From NCBI RefSeq assembly GCF_017948485.1, contig NZ_JAFFSX010000002.1, forward strand, positions 729,191 through 793,190: DNA of 64,000 bases, given 5' to 3'. The translations under genes were made by a program, and so were the position numbers. Source of the DNA: Streptomyces sp. GESEQ-35 (lineage in GTDB: Bacteria > Actinomycetota > Actinomycetes > Streptomycetales > Streptomycetaceae). The notes under the pieces were generated by a model that saw only the letters and a list, made by a program, of their open reading frames with translations, was not told where the DNA came from and made no database searches. This document shows positions 36,139 through 44,491 of the stretch, piece by piece (position 1 is the first letter of the stretch; every line of letters begins with the position of its first letter).

Positions 36139-36816
36139 ATGTTGTCGACAGGACTGCCGCAGGGGGCTGTACCCAAGCTCGAACGACCCGGACCGCTGCG
36201 CGACCGTGTCTACGAGGCGCTGCTCGAACTCATCACCACCCGTTCCCTCCAGCCCGGTCAGCATCTGGTCGAGAGTGAACTCGCAGGCCATCTCGGTGTC
36301 TCGCGCCAGCCGGTGCGCGAGGCGCTTCAGCGGCTCAACACCGAGGGCTGGGTCGATCTGCGGCCCGCCCAGGGCGCGTTCGTGCACGAGCCCACCGAGG
36401 AGGAGGCGGATCAGCTCCTCACCGTCCGTACGCTCCTGGAGGCCGAGGCCGCCCGGCTCGCCGCCGCCAACGCGGGCAGCGCCGGCATCACCACGCTGGA
36501 GGAGCTGTGCGCGCAGGGCGAGAGCGCCGTCGCCGCCGACGACGTGGACGGCGCCGTCGCCATGAACGCCCGCTTCCACGCCAAGATCATGGAGCTGGCC
36601 GGCAACGCGGTCCTCGCCGAGCTCGCCGCCCAGGTCGACCGCCGCGTCCGCTGGTACTACACACCGATCGCCCGGCAGCGCGGCCGGCAGTCCTGGATCG
36701 AGCACCGTGAGCTGATCGCCGCGATCTCGGAGCGGGACGAGCAGCGCGCCACCCAGCTGATGCGCGACCACACCGAGCACACGCGGCGCTCGTATCACGC
36801 GCGGGCGAAGTCCTGA
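36139..36816 (+). CDS. GntR-family (FCD) transcriptional regulator (copy 1)
   Basis: 225-aa regulator with an N-terminal winged HTH (ERPGPLRDRVYEALLELITT ... SELAGHLGVSRQPVREALQRL) and a C-terminal all-helical FCD ligand domain. FCD domains usually bind carboxylic acids, fitting an oxalate, formate or lactate signal. The ATG (MLSTGLPQGAVPKLE) has GAGGAGGGGG upstream. It is highly similar along its whole length to the gene at 60185-60862, and both share a GTAGAC-containing promoter segment. The likely targets are the adjacent OFA/fdhD genes. Confidence 0.9.
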   Translation: MLSTGLPQGAVPKLERPGPLRDRVYEALLELITTRSLQPGQHLVESELAGHLGVSRQPVREALQRLNTEGWVDLRPAQGAFVHEPTEEEADQLLTVRTLLEAEAARLAAANAGSAGITTLEELCAQGESAVAADDVDGAVAMNARFHAKIMELAGNAVLAELAAQVDRRVRWYYTPIARQRGRQSWIEHRELIAAISERDEQRATQLMRDHTEHTRRSYHARAKS

Positions 36817-37010
36817 CGCTTCGCTCTCGGAGCCGGCCTCTCGGGTAGCTGCCGCCCTGCGCTCTCGTGCCTCCGCGCCCCGAGCTTTGTCCTGTGAGTG
36901 GAGAAAGTTGGCAGCAATCTCTGCACAGCTTCTTCCCAGCTTCGGCGGCCGCTGCTACGTTCCCCTCGAAAGCCCGGCAACTGGTGGCCGATTGAGGCGG
37001 GGAGGGGCTC

Positions 37011-38201
37011 GTGAGACGCATGACGGCACGACCCGCGAACGCTCATCAGGCCCGTCTGCTCCAGCTGCTCAGGGACGGCGGCCCCAACTCACGGGCCCAG
37101 CTGGGCGATCAGGTCGATCTGTCACGGTCGAAGCTGGCCGTGGAGGTGGACCGGCTCCTGGAGACCGGCCTCGTCGTGGCCGACGGACTCGCCGCCTCGC
37201 GCGGCGGCCGCCGCTCCCACAACGTCCGGCTGAACCCGGGGCTGCGTTTCCTCGGCGTCGACATCGGCGCGACCTCGGTCGACGTCGCCGTCACCAACGC
37301 CGAGCTGGAAATCCTCGGTCACCTCAACCAGCCCATGGACGTACGCGAGGGCCCGGTCGCGGTCTTCGAGCAAGTACTCGCCATGGCCGCGAAGTTGAGG
37401 GCCACGGGGCTCGCGGAGGGTTTCGACGGCGCCGGCATCGGCGTCCCGGGGCCGGTCCGCTACCCCGAGGGTGTGCCGGTGGCTCCGCCGATCATGCCGG
37501 GCTGGGACGGGTTCCCGGTCCGGGAGGCGCTCAGCCAGGACCTCGGCTGCCCGGTCATGGTCGACAACGACGTGAACCTGATGGCGATGGGAGAGCAGCA
37601 CGCCGGCGTCGCCCGGACCGTGGCCGACTTCCTCTGCGTCAAGATCGGTACCGGCATCGGCTGCGGCATCGTCGTCGGCGGCAACGTCTACCGCGGTACG
37701 ACGGGCAGCGCAGGCGACATCGGGCACATCCAGGCCGTACCCGACGGCCGCCCCTGCGCCTGCGGCAACCGGGGCTGCCTGGAGGCCCACTTCAGCGGGG
37801 CGGCACTGGCCCGGGACGCCATGGAGGCCGCCCAGCAGGGGCGGTCCGCCGAACTCGCCTCACGCCTTGAGGCGAGCGGCACCCTGACCGCCGTGGATGT
37901 CGCAGCAGCGGCCGCCGCGGGTGACGCCACCTCCCTCGATCTGATCCGCGAGGGCGGCAACCGCGTCGGCCAGGTCATCGCCGGACTCGTCTCCTTCTTC
38001 AACCCCGGCCTGGTGGTGATCGGCGGCGGAGTGACCGGCCTCGGCCACACCCTGCTCGCCGCGCTCCGCACCCAGGTCTACCGCCAGTCGCTTCCCCTCG
38101 CGACCGGCAACCTGCCCATCGTTCTGGGGGAGTTGGGCCCCACCGCCGGAGTCATCGGCGCGGCCCGCCTCATCAGCGACCACCTGTTCTCACCCGCGTA
38201 A
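37011..38201 (+). CDS. ROK-family transcriptional regulator
   Basis: 396-aa regulator: N-terminal winged HTH (about 10-70) and a ROK domain (about 80-390) with GVDIGATSVDVAVT, the VDNDVN active-site-like segment, and a zinc site of the CxCGxxGC type (C249, C251, C256). It probably senses a sugar and controls the ABC importer genes that start 86 bp downstream on the same strand. The GTG start lies 7 bp after GGGGAGGGG. It marks the left edge of the sugar/Ebo island. Confidence 0.9.
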   Translation: MRRMTARPANAHQARLLQLLRDGGPNSRAQLGDQVDLSRSKLAVEVDRLLETGLVVADGLAASRGGRRSHNVRLNPGLRFLGVDIGATSVDVAVTNAELEILGHLNQPMDVREGPVAVFEQVLAMAAKLRATGLAEGFDGAGIGVPGPVRYPEGVPVAPPIMPGWDGFPVREALSQDLGCPVMVDNDVNLMAMGEQHAGVARTVADFLCVKIGTGIGCGIVVGGNVYRGTTGSAGDIGHIQAVPDGRPCACGNRGCLEAHFSGAALARDAMEAAQQGRSAELASRLEASGTLTAVDVAAAAAAGDATSLDLIREGGNRVGQVIAGLVSFFNPGLVVIGGGVTGLGHTLLAALRTQVYRQSLPLATGNLPIVLGELGPTAGVIGAARLISDHLFSPA

Positions 38202-38287
38202 GCAGCACTTCGTACGGCACGTCCAGCACAGCGCCCTGCTTTGCCCTGCCCTGAAACCGGCCCGCACGCCCGCCAAGGGGAAGCCAC

Positions 38288-39805
38288 ATGGCACCTGAAT
38301 CTCCGCTGCTCAGCATGTCCGGCATCACCAAGTCGTTCCCCGGAGTCCGGGCCCTCGACGGCGTCGACCTCGATGTCCAGGCCGGTGAAGTGCACTGTCT
38401 GCTCGGCCAGAACGGGGCCGGGAAGTCCACGATGATCAAGGTCCTGGCCGGTGCCCACCAACCGGACACCGGCACGATCCACTGGCGAGGCGAACCGGTC
38501 ACGCTCCGCTCGCCCATCGCCGCCATGCGCCTCGGCATCGCCACCATCTACCAGGAACTCGACCTGGTGGAGCACCTGTCGGTGGCCGAGAACGTCCACC
38601 TCGGCCATGAACCCACGGCCGCCGGTTTCGTCGTACGACGCAGGACCGCACGCGAGTCGACGGCCGCGCTGCTACGGCGCCTCGGGCATCCGGAGATCGA
38701 TCCGGCGCGGCTCGTCGGGGAGTTGTCGGCGGCGCAGCAGCAGATCGTGTCGATGGCGCGGGCGCTCTCCCACGACGTACGGCTGATCGTGATGGACGAA
38801 CCGTCCGCCGCGCTCGACCCGGACGAGGTCGACAACCTCTTCCGGATCGTGGCGGACCTGACCGCCGACGGGGTGGCCGTCGTCTACATCTCGCACCGTC
38901 TGGAGGAGATCCGCCGCATCGGCGACCGGGTGACCGTCCTCAAGGACGGACGGGCGGTGGCGGTCGGACTGCCCGCGAAGTCGACGCCGACGCGTGAGGT
39001 CGTGGCGCTGATGACCGGGCGGAACGTCGAGTACGCCTTCCCGGACCGGCCTTCGCGCGATGTGTCCGGGAGCTCTCTGCTGGAGGTGCAAGGACTCTCC
39101 AGGGAAGGCGAGTTCGAGCCCCTCGACCTGACGGTGCATCCCGGCGAGATCGTCGGCCTGGCCGGTCTCGTCGGCTCCGGCCGCTCCGAGATCCTGGAGA
39201 CAATCTACGGCGCCCGCAAGCCCAGCTCGGGCCAGGTCCGCGTGGACGGGCGGCCGCTCAGGCCCGGCAGTGTGCGAGCCGCCGTCCGCGCCGGGCTCGG
39301 GCTCGCCCCCGAGGAACGCAAGGCGCAGGCACTGCTGATGCTGGAGTCCGTCACCAACAACGTGTCGGTCTCCTCCATGTCCCGCTTCTCACGCGGCGGC
39401 TGGGTCGACCGGGGCGCCGAGCAGAAGGCGGCACGGGCCGCGACACGCGAGCTGTCCCTGCGCCCCGACACCCCCTCCGCGCCGATCCGCACCCTGTCCG
39501 GCGGCAACCAGCAGAAGGCGGTCCTCGCCCGCTGGCTGCTGCGCGGCTGCCGGGTGCTGCTGCTCGACGAACCGACCCGCGGCGTCGACGTCGGCGCCCG
39601 CGCCGAGCTGTACGCGGTGATCCGCCGCCTCGCCGACGAAGGTCTCGGCGTGCTGCTGGTCTCCAGCGAGGTGCCCGAGGTGCTCGGCCTCGCCGACCGC
39701 GTGCTGGTGCTGCGCGAGGGGCGTGTCGTACACGAGGCGCCCGCCCGCGAGCTCGACGAACACCGTGTACTCGACCTCGTCATGGAAGGAAGTCCGGCGT
39801 CATGA
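38288..39805 (+). CDS. Sugar ABC transporter ATP-binding protein (RbsA/MglA type)
   Basis: 505-aa fused double ATPase. The first domain has GQNGAGKSTMIKVLAG, signature LVGELSAAQQQIVSMARA and VMDEPSAAL; the second has LVGSGRSEILE, LSGGNQQKAVLARWL and LLDEPTRGVD. This degenerate second Walker A is normal for the family. It energises uptake of a monosaccharide or related compound through the permease whose ATG overlaps its stop codon. Start ATG with AAGGGGAAG upstream. Confidence 0.93.
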   Translation: MAPESPLLSMSGITKSFPGVRALDGVDLDVQAGEVHCLLGQNGAGKSTMIKVLAGAHQPDTGTIHWRGEPVTLRSPIAAMRLGIATIYQELDLVEHLSVAENVHLGHEPTAAGFVVRRRTARESTAALLRRLGHPEIDPARLVGELSAAQQQIVSMARALSHDVRLIVMDEPSAALDPDEVDNLFRIVADLTADGVAVVYISHRLEEIRRIGDRVTVLKDGRAVAVGLPAKSTPTREVVALMTGRNVEYAFPDRPSRDVSGSSLLEVQGLSREGEFEPLDLTVHPGEIVGLAGLVGSGRSEILETIYGARKPSSGQVRVDGRPLRPGSVRAAVRAGLGLAPEERKAQALLMLESVTNNVSVSSMSRFSRGGWVDRGAEQKAARAATRELSLRPDTPSAPIRTLSGGNQQKAVLARWLLRGCRVLLLDEPTRGVDVGARAELYAVIRRLADEGLGVLLVSSEVPEVLGLADRVLVLREGRVVHEAPARELDEHRVLDLVMEGSPAS

Positions 39806-40821
39806 CGCAGCACGTCTCCCCGCCCCGGGGCGGCACCGAAAAGACGGCCCCGGTGGGCCAACCTCCCGTCTGGCGGGGGATGTTGGCACGCGCCGACGTC
39901 CGTACGCTCTCCCTCCTCGGCGTGCTCGCCGCGCTGATCGTGATCGGCGGCATCACCAAGCCCGACGAGTTCCTCGACACCCGCAACCTCCAACTCGTCC
40001 TCACCCAGGGCTCGGTGATCGGTGTCGTCACGGTCGGGATGACCTTCGTCATCATCTCCGGCGGCATCGACCTCTCCGTCGGCGCGATCGTCGCCCTCGC
40101 CTCGGTCTGGGCGACCACCGTCGCCACCCAGGAGTACGGCTTCGCGGGCATCTTCTTCACCGCGGTGCTCGTCGGAGTGGGCTGCGGCCTGGTCAACGGT
40201 CTGCTCATCGCGTACGGCGGGATGGTCCCGTTCATCGCCACGCTCGCCATGCTGGCCTCGGCGCGCGGACTGGCGCTCCAGATCACCGACGGCAAGACCC
40301 AGATCGTCACCGTGGACGGCATCCTGGACCTCGGCGAGCGCGACTCGTACGTCCTCGGCGTCCCACCGCTCGTGATGGTCTTCGCCGTCGTCACCATCAT
40401 CGGCTGGCTGATCCTGAACCGCACCACCTTCGGCCGCCGCTCCGTCGCCGTCGGCGGCAACGCGGAGGCCGCCCGGCTGGCCGGCATCGACGTACGCCGC
40501 CAGCGGCTCTACCTCTACCTGCTGTCCGGACTGTGCTGCGGCATCGCAGCCTTCCTGCTGATCATCCTGTCCGGCTCGGGCCAGAACACCAACGGCAATC
40601 TGTACGAGCTCGACGCCATCGCGGCCGCGATCATCGGCGGCACGCTGCTCAGCGGGGGCCGCGGCACCATCGTCGGCTCCGTGCTCGGCGTTCTGATCTT
40701 CACCACGATCACCAACATCTTCGCCCTGAACAACCTGCAGAGCGACGTCCAGCAGATCGCCAAGGGCGCGATCATCGTCGCCGCCGTGCTGGTCCAGCGC
40801 CGTACCGCAAGCACGACTTGA
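39802..40821 (+). CDS. Sugar ABC transporter permease (RbsC type)
   Basis: 339-aa inner-membrane permease with about eight to ten hydrophobic segments, typical family stretches GMTFVIISGGIDLSVGAIVAL, FGRRSVAVGGNAEAARLAGI and a C-terminal GRGTIVGSVLGVLI. The ATG overlaps the stop of the ATPase gene by 4 bp, indicating coupled translation. The substrate is unknown. Confidence 0.92.
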   Translation: MTQHVSPPRGGTEKTAPVGQPPVWRGMLARADVRTLSLLGVLAALIVIGGITKPDEFLDTRNLQLVLTQGSVIGVVTVGMTFVIISGGIDLSVGAIVALASVWATTVATQEYGFAGIFFTAVLVGVGCGLVNGLLIAYGGMVPFIATLAMLASARGLALQITDGKTQIVTVDGILDLGERDSYVLGVPPLVMVFAVVTIIGWLILNRTTFGRRSVAVGGNAEAARLAGIDVRRQRLYLYLLSGLCCGIAAFLLIILSGSGQNTNGNLYELDAIAAAIIGGTLLSGGRGTIVGSVLGVLIFTTITNIFALNNLQSDVQQIAKGAIIVAAVLVQRRTASTT

Positions 40822-40838
40822 GGAAAGGGTCCACCGAA

Positions 40839-41879
40839 ATGTCAGAGCTCACGAGCCGTAGAGGACTGCTCTTCGGGGCCGCCGCCGTCTCCGCCGGTGC
40901 CCTCCTTACAGGTTGCACGAGTAACGAGTCGAGCGACGACGAGCAGGCCGCCAACGACCAGCCCGCCGCCGACGACAAGCCCGGCAAGCAGGTCACCATC
41001 GGCTTCGCCGGCCCGCAGGCCGACCACGGCTGGCTCAACGCGATCAACGACAACGCCAAGAACCGGGCCGAGAAGTACTCCGACGTCACCCTGGAGATCA
41101 CCGAGGGCTCCAACGACACCGCCGCGCAGATCGGCCAGATAGAGACGCTGATCAACAAGAAGGTCGACGTCCTGGTGGTGCTGCCCGCCGACGGCAAGGC
41201 GCTCACCCAGGTCGGGTTGCAGGCGATGCGCGCGGGCATCCCGGTCGTCAACCTCGACCGGATCTTCAACACCCCGCAGGCGTACCGCTGCTGGATCGGC
41301 GGCGACAACTACGGCATGGGCCTCAACGCCGGTCACTACATCGGCGAGAAGCTCAAGGGGAAGTCGGGCGCCCGCGTCATCGAGCTGGCCGGTCTCGACA
41401 ACCTGGAGCTCACCCAGCAGCGCACGAAGGGCTTCGACGATGCGCTGAAGAACTACCCCAACGTCAAGAAGGTGGCCCGCCAGGCGGCCGAGTTCACGGT
41501 GGAGTCCGGGCAGGCCAAGATGGCCCAACTCCTCCAGGCCCAGTCGAAGTTCGACGCTCTGTGGAACCACGACGACGACCAGGGCGTGGGTGCGCTGCGC
41601 GCCATCGAGCAGGCCGGACGGGACGACTTCCTGATGGTCGGCGGGGCGGGCGCGCTGTCCGCCTTCCAGGCCATCAAGCAGGACGACGGCGTTCTCAAGG
41701 CGACCGTCCTCTACCCGCCGACCATGGCCGCGTCCGCGATCGACCTCGCCCGCGCCCTCGGCCAGGGCAAGGGCGTCGGCGGCCTCGCCGAGTTCGAGAT
41801 CCCGGCCTCGATGACGCTGTACTCGGCCGTCGTCGACAAGACCAACGTCGACCAGTACATGTCCACCGGCTTCAAGTAA
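40839..41879 (+). CDS. Sugar ABC transporter substrate-binding lipoprotein (RbsB type)
   Basis: 346-aa lipoprotein. The signal has a twin Arg (TSRRGLLFGAA) and a lipobox LLTGC with lipidated C26, so export may go through Tat. An Asp/Glu-rich spacer is followed by a periplasmic-binding-protein fold (VTIGFAGPQADHGWLNAIND ... VLVVLPADGKALT ... ALWNHDDDQGVGALRA). The ATG at 40839 has GAGGAAAGG upstream. It ends the importer operon; a terminator and then MITE-like element 3 follow. Confidence 0.93.
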   Translation: MSELTSRRGLLFGAAAVSAGALLTGCTSNESSDDEQAANDQPAADDKPGKQVTIGFAGPQADHGWLNAINDNAKNRAEKYSDVTLEITEGSNDTAAQIGQIETLINKKVDVLVVLPADGKALTQVGLQAMRAGIPVVNLDRIFNTPQAYRCWIGGDNYGMGLNAGHYIGEKLKGKSGARVIELAGLDNLELTQQRTKGFDDALKNYPNVKKVARQAAEFTVESGQAKMAQLLQAQSKFDALWNHDDDQGVGALRAIEQAGRDDFLMVGGAGALSAFQAIKQDDGVLKATVLYPPTMAASAIDLARALGQGKGVGGLAEFEIPASMTLYSAVVDKTNVDQYMSTGFK

Positions 41880-41896
41880 GCGCGCCCGCACACCCG

Positions 41897-41923
41897 GGTC
41901 CGGCCCGCGCACCGGGCCGGACC
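41897..41923 (+). terminator. Terminator hairpin after the ABC importer operon
   Basis: GGTCCGGCCCG / CGGGCCGGACC, perfect 11-bp stem with a 5-nt loop, 18 bp past the binding-protein stop codon and 3 bp before MITE-like element 3. Confidence 0.8.
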
Positions 41924-41925
41924 AG

Positions 41926-42143
41926 GGGGTGTCTTATGGATCAGGCTGGGTTCAAGAGAGGGTGCATTTTGGCCGAGCTGAGCGGGGTCTGGTGCGTGCA
42001 GCTGCAAGGCGGAGGAGGGAGTCGACGCGATGGGGGTCCCCCCGCGCGAGCGCATTCGAGCGTGGGGGAGTCGGCGACCGACGACAACGCGGCAGATGTG
42101 CGTGCCAGGGCCCGCGACCCCGGCCGGATCCATAAGACACCCC
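41926..42143. mobile_element. MITE-like element 3 (218 bp)
   Basis: Terminal inverted repeats GGGGTGTCTTATGGATC (41926-41942) and its exact complement (42127-42143). There is no transposase frame inside. The interior carries a copy of the short palindromic repeat (about 42031-42071, GGGGGTCCCCCCGCGCGAGC and GAGCGTGGGGGAG), so one repeat appears nested in another. It separates the importer operon from the oxidoreductase genes. Confidence 0.85.
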
Positions 42144-42187
42144 TCTCACACCCCCCACCGCGCCACGACGACGAGGAGGACCACTCC

Positions 42188-43396
42188 ATGGGACAGCCGA
42201 ACCCGCCGGCGGGAGCCGAGCCCGACAAGCCGCCGCTCCGTGTCGGCATGGTCGGGTACGCCTTCATGGGCGCCGCCCATTCGCAGGGCTGGCGTACCGC
42301 GGGCCGTGTCTTCGATCTGCCCCTGCGCCCGGCGCTGACCGCGATCTGCGGACGGGACGGAGCCGCCGTACGCGCCGCGGCCGACCGGCACGGGTGGGCG
42401 ACGGCCGAGACCGACTGGCGGGCCCTGATCGCACGGGACGACATCGACCTCGTCGACATCTGCACCCCCGGCGACAGCCACGCGGAGATCGCCGTCGCCG
42501 CGCTGGCCGCCGGCAAGCACGTCCTGTGCGAGAAGCCCCTCGCGAACACCGTCGAGGAGGCGGAAGCCATGACGGGGGCCGCCCAGGAGGCCTTGCAGCG
42601 CGGACAGTTGGCGATGGTCGGCTTCAACTACCGCCGGGTGCCCGCGACGGCCCTCGCCCGGCGGATGATCGCCGACGGCAGGCTCGGCGACCTGCGGCAC
42701 GTCAGGGTGACGTACCTTCAGGACTGGCTCGTCGACCCCGACTTCCCGCTCACCTGGCGGCTGCGCAAGGAGCTGGCCGGCTCGGGCGCACTCGGTGACC
42801 TGGGCGCCCACATCATCGACCTCGCCCAGTACCTCGCGGGGGAGCGGCTGACCGGGGTCTCCGCGCTCACGGAGACGTTCGTACGCGAACGCCCGCTGCC
42901 GGCCGGGGCCGTGAAGGGCCTCGCCGCCGAGTCGGCCGAGGGCAGGGGCGCGGTCACCGTGGACGACGCCGCCCTGTTCACCGGCCGCTTCCCCTCCGGC
43001 GCCCTCGCCTCCTTCGAGGCCACCCGGTACGCCACCGGCCGCAAGAACGCCCTGCGCATCGAACTCAACGGCGAGAAGGGCTCGTTGGCCTTCGATCTGG
43101 AGAGCCTCAACGAACTCTCCTACCACGACGGTACGGAGCCCGGAACGCACGCCGGCTTCCGCCGCATCCTCGTCACCGAACCCGACCACCCCTACCTGGA
43201 CGCCTGGTGGCCGCCCGGCCACGGTCTCGGCTACGAACACACCTTCGTTCACCAGGCCCGGGACCTCGTCCACGCCATCGCCGAGGGCCGCCAGCCGGAA
43301 CCCTCCTTCGCGGACGGCCTCCAGGTGCAGCGCGTCCTGGCGGCGGTCGAGGAGAGCGCCGAGAAGAACTCCGTCTACACACCCATCGCCGTCTGA
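42188..43396 (+). CDS. Gfo/Idh/MocA-family oxidoreductase
   Basis: 402-aa NAD(P)-dependent sugar or cyclitol dehydrogenase. Cofactor motif VGMVGYAFMGAAHSQGW near residues 20-36, the conserved EKP in HVLCEKPLANT, and the DLGAHIIDLAQYLAGE motif. Family members often oxidise a sugar or inositol C-OH to a ketone. The ATG at 42188 follows GACGAGGAGGACC. It is followed 15 bp later by a TIM-barrel isomerase, a pairing common in pathways using keto-sugars or inositol-like compounds. Confidence 0.9.
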   Translation: MGQPNPPAGAEPDKPPLRVGMVGYAFMGAAHSQGWRTAGRVFDLPLRPALTAICGRDGAAVRAAADRHGWATAETDWRALIARDDIDLVDICTPGDSHAEIAVAALAAGKHVLCEKPLANTVEEAEAMTGAAQEALQRGQLAMVGFNYRRVPATALARRMIADGRLGDLRHVRVTYLQDWLVDPDFPLTWRLRKELAGSGALGDLGAHIIDLAQYLAGERLTGVSALTETFVRERPLPAGAVKGLAAESAEGRGAVTVDDAALFTGRFPSGALASFEATRYATGRKNALRIELNGEKGSLAFDLESLNELSYHDGTEPGTHAGFRRILVTEPDHPYLDAWWPPGHGLGYEHTFVHQARDLVHAIAEGRQPEPSFADGLQVQRVLAAVEESAEKNSVYTPIAV

Positions 43397-43411
43397 GGAG
43401 GCTCTTCAGCC

Positions 43412-44410
43412 ATGCCGCGGAACTTCACGCTCTTCACCGGCCAGTGGGCCGACCTCCCGCTGGAGGAGGTCTGCGGCCTGGCCCGCGACTTCGGCTACGA
43501 CGGACTCGAACTCGCCTGCTGGGGCGACCACTTCGAGGTCGACAAGGCCCTCGCCGACCCGTCCTACCTCCAGTCCAGGCACGCGCTGCTCGACAAGTAC
43601 GGCCTCAAGTGCTGGGCGATCTCCAACCACCTCGTCGGCCAGGCCGTCTGCGACGCCATCATCGACGAGCGCCACCAGGCGATCCTGCCCGCCCGCATCT
43701 GGGGCGACGGCGAGGCGGAAGGCGTACGGCGGCGCGCCGCCGCCGAGATCGCCGACACCGCGCGTGCCGCGAGCGCCTTCGGCGTCGACACCGTCATCGG
43801 CTTCACCGGCTCCGCGATCTGGCACCTGGTCGCGATGTTCCCGCCCGCCCCCGAGTCGATGATCGACCGCGGCTACCAGGACTTCGCCGACCGCTGGAAC
43901 CCGATCCTCGACGTCTTCGACCGCGAAGGCGTGCGGTTCGCGCACGAGGTCCACCCGAGCGAGATCGCCTACGACTACTGGACAACCCAACGCGCTTTGG
44001 CGGCAGTCGACCACCGGCCCGCCTTCGGCCTGAACTTCGACCCCTCCCACTTCGTGTGGCAGGACCTCGACCCGGTCGGCTTCCTCTGGGACTTCCGCGA
44101 CCGCATCTACCACGTCGACTGCAAGGAGGCCCGCAAGCGGCTCGACGGCCGCAACGGCCGCCTCGGCTCGCACCTGCCCTGGGGCGACCCGCGCCGCGGC
44201 TGGGACTTCGTGTCCGCGGGCCACGGCGACGTCCCCTGGGAGGACGTCTTCCGCATGCTCCGCTCCATCGAATACCAGGGCCCCATCTCGGTCGAGTGGG
44301 AGGACGCCGGCATGGACCGGCTCCAGGGCGCACCCGAGGCCCTGACCCGCCTCAAGGCATACGACTTCGAGCCGCCGTCGGCCTCCTTCGACGCGGCGTT
44401 CGGCAACTGA
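43412..44410 (+). CDS. Sugar phosphate isomerase/epimerase (TIM barrel)
   Basis: 332-aa xylose-isomerase-like TIM barrel. Metal-ligand residues typical of the family are in [38 protein letters not shown] and [11 protein letters not shown]. It probably isomerises the product of the adjacent oxidoreductase (15-bp gap, same strand). The exact substrate is unknown. GAGGAGGC precedes the ATG. Confidence 0.87.
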   Translation: MPRNFTLFTGQWADLPLEEVCGLARDFGYDGLELACWGDHFEVDKALADPSYLQSRHALLDKYGLKCWAISNHLVGQAVCDAIIDERHQAILPARIWGDGEAEGVRRRAAAEIADTARAASAFGVDTVIGFTGSAIWHLVAMFPPAPESMIDRGYQDFADRWNPILDVFDREGVRFAHEVHPSEIAYDYWTTQRALAAVDHRPAFGLNFDPSHFVWQDLDPVGFLWDFRDRIYHVDCKEARKRLDGRNGRLGSHLPWGDPRRGWDFVSAGHGDVPWEDVFRMLRSIEYQGPISVEWEDAGMDRLQGAPEALTRLKAYDFEPPSASFDAAFGN

Positions 44411-44491
44411 GCCCATCTCAAGTCTCCGGGGTGACGGCGCACCCCGGCGCAAAGCACCCGCATGTACAACCGGCCCCATTCGGAGGCACCC

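Noticed and set aside
44462..44491. ATG start for the sugar dehydrogenase at 44462
   Set aside because: No ribosome binding site, whereas the GTG at 44492 has GGAGG at proper spacing and gives a normal signal peptide.
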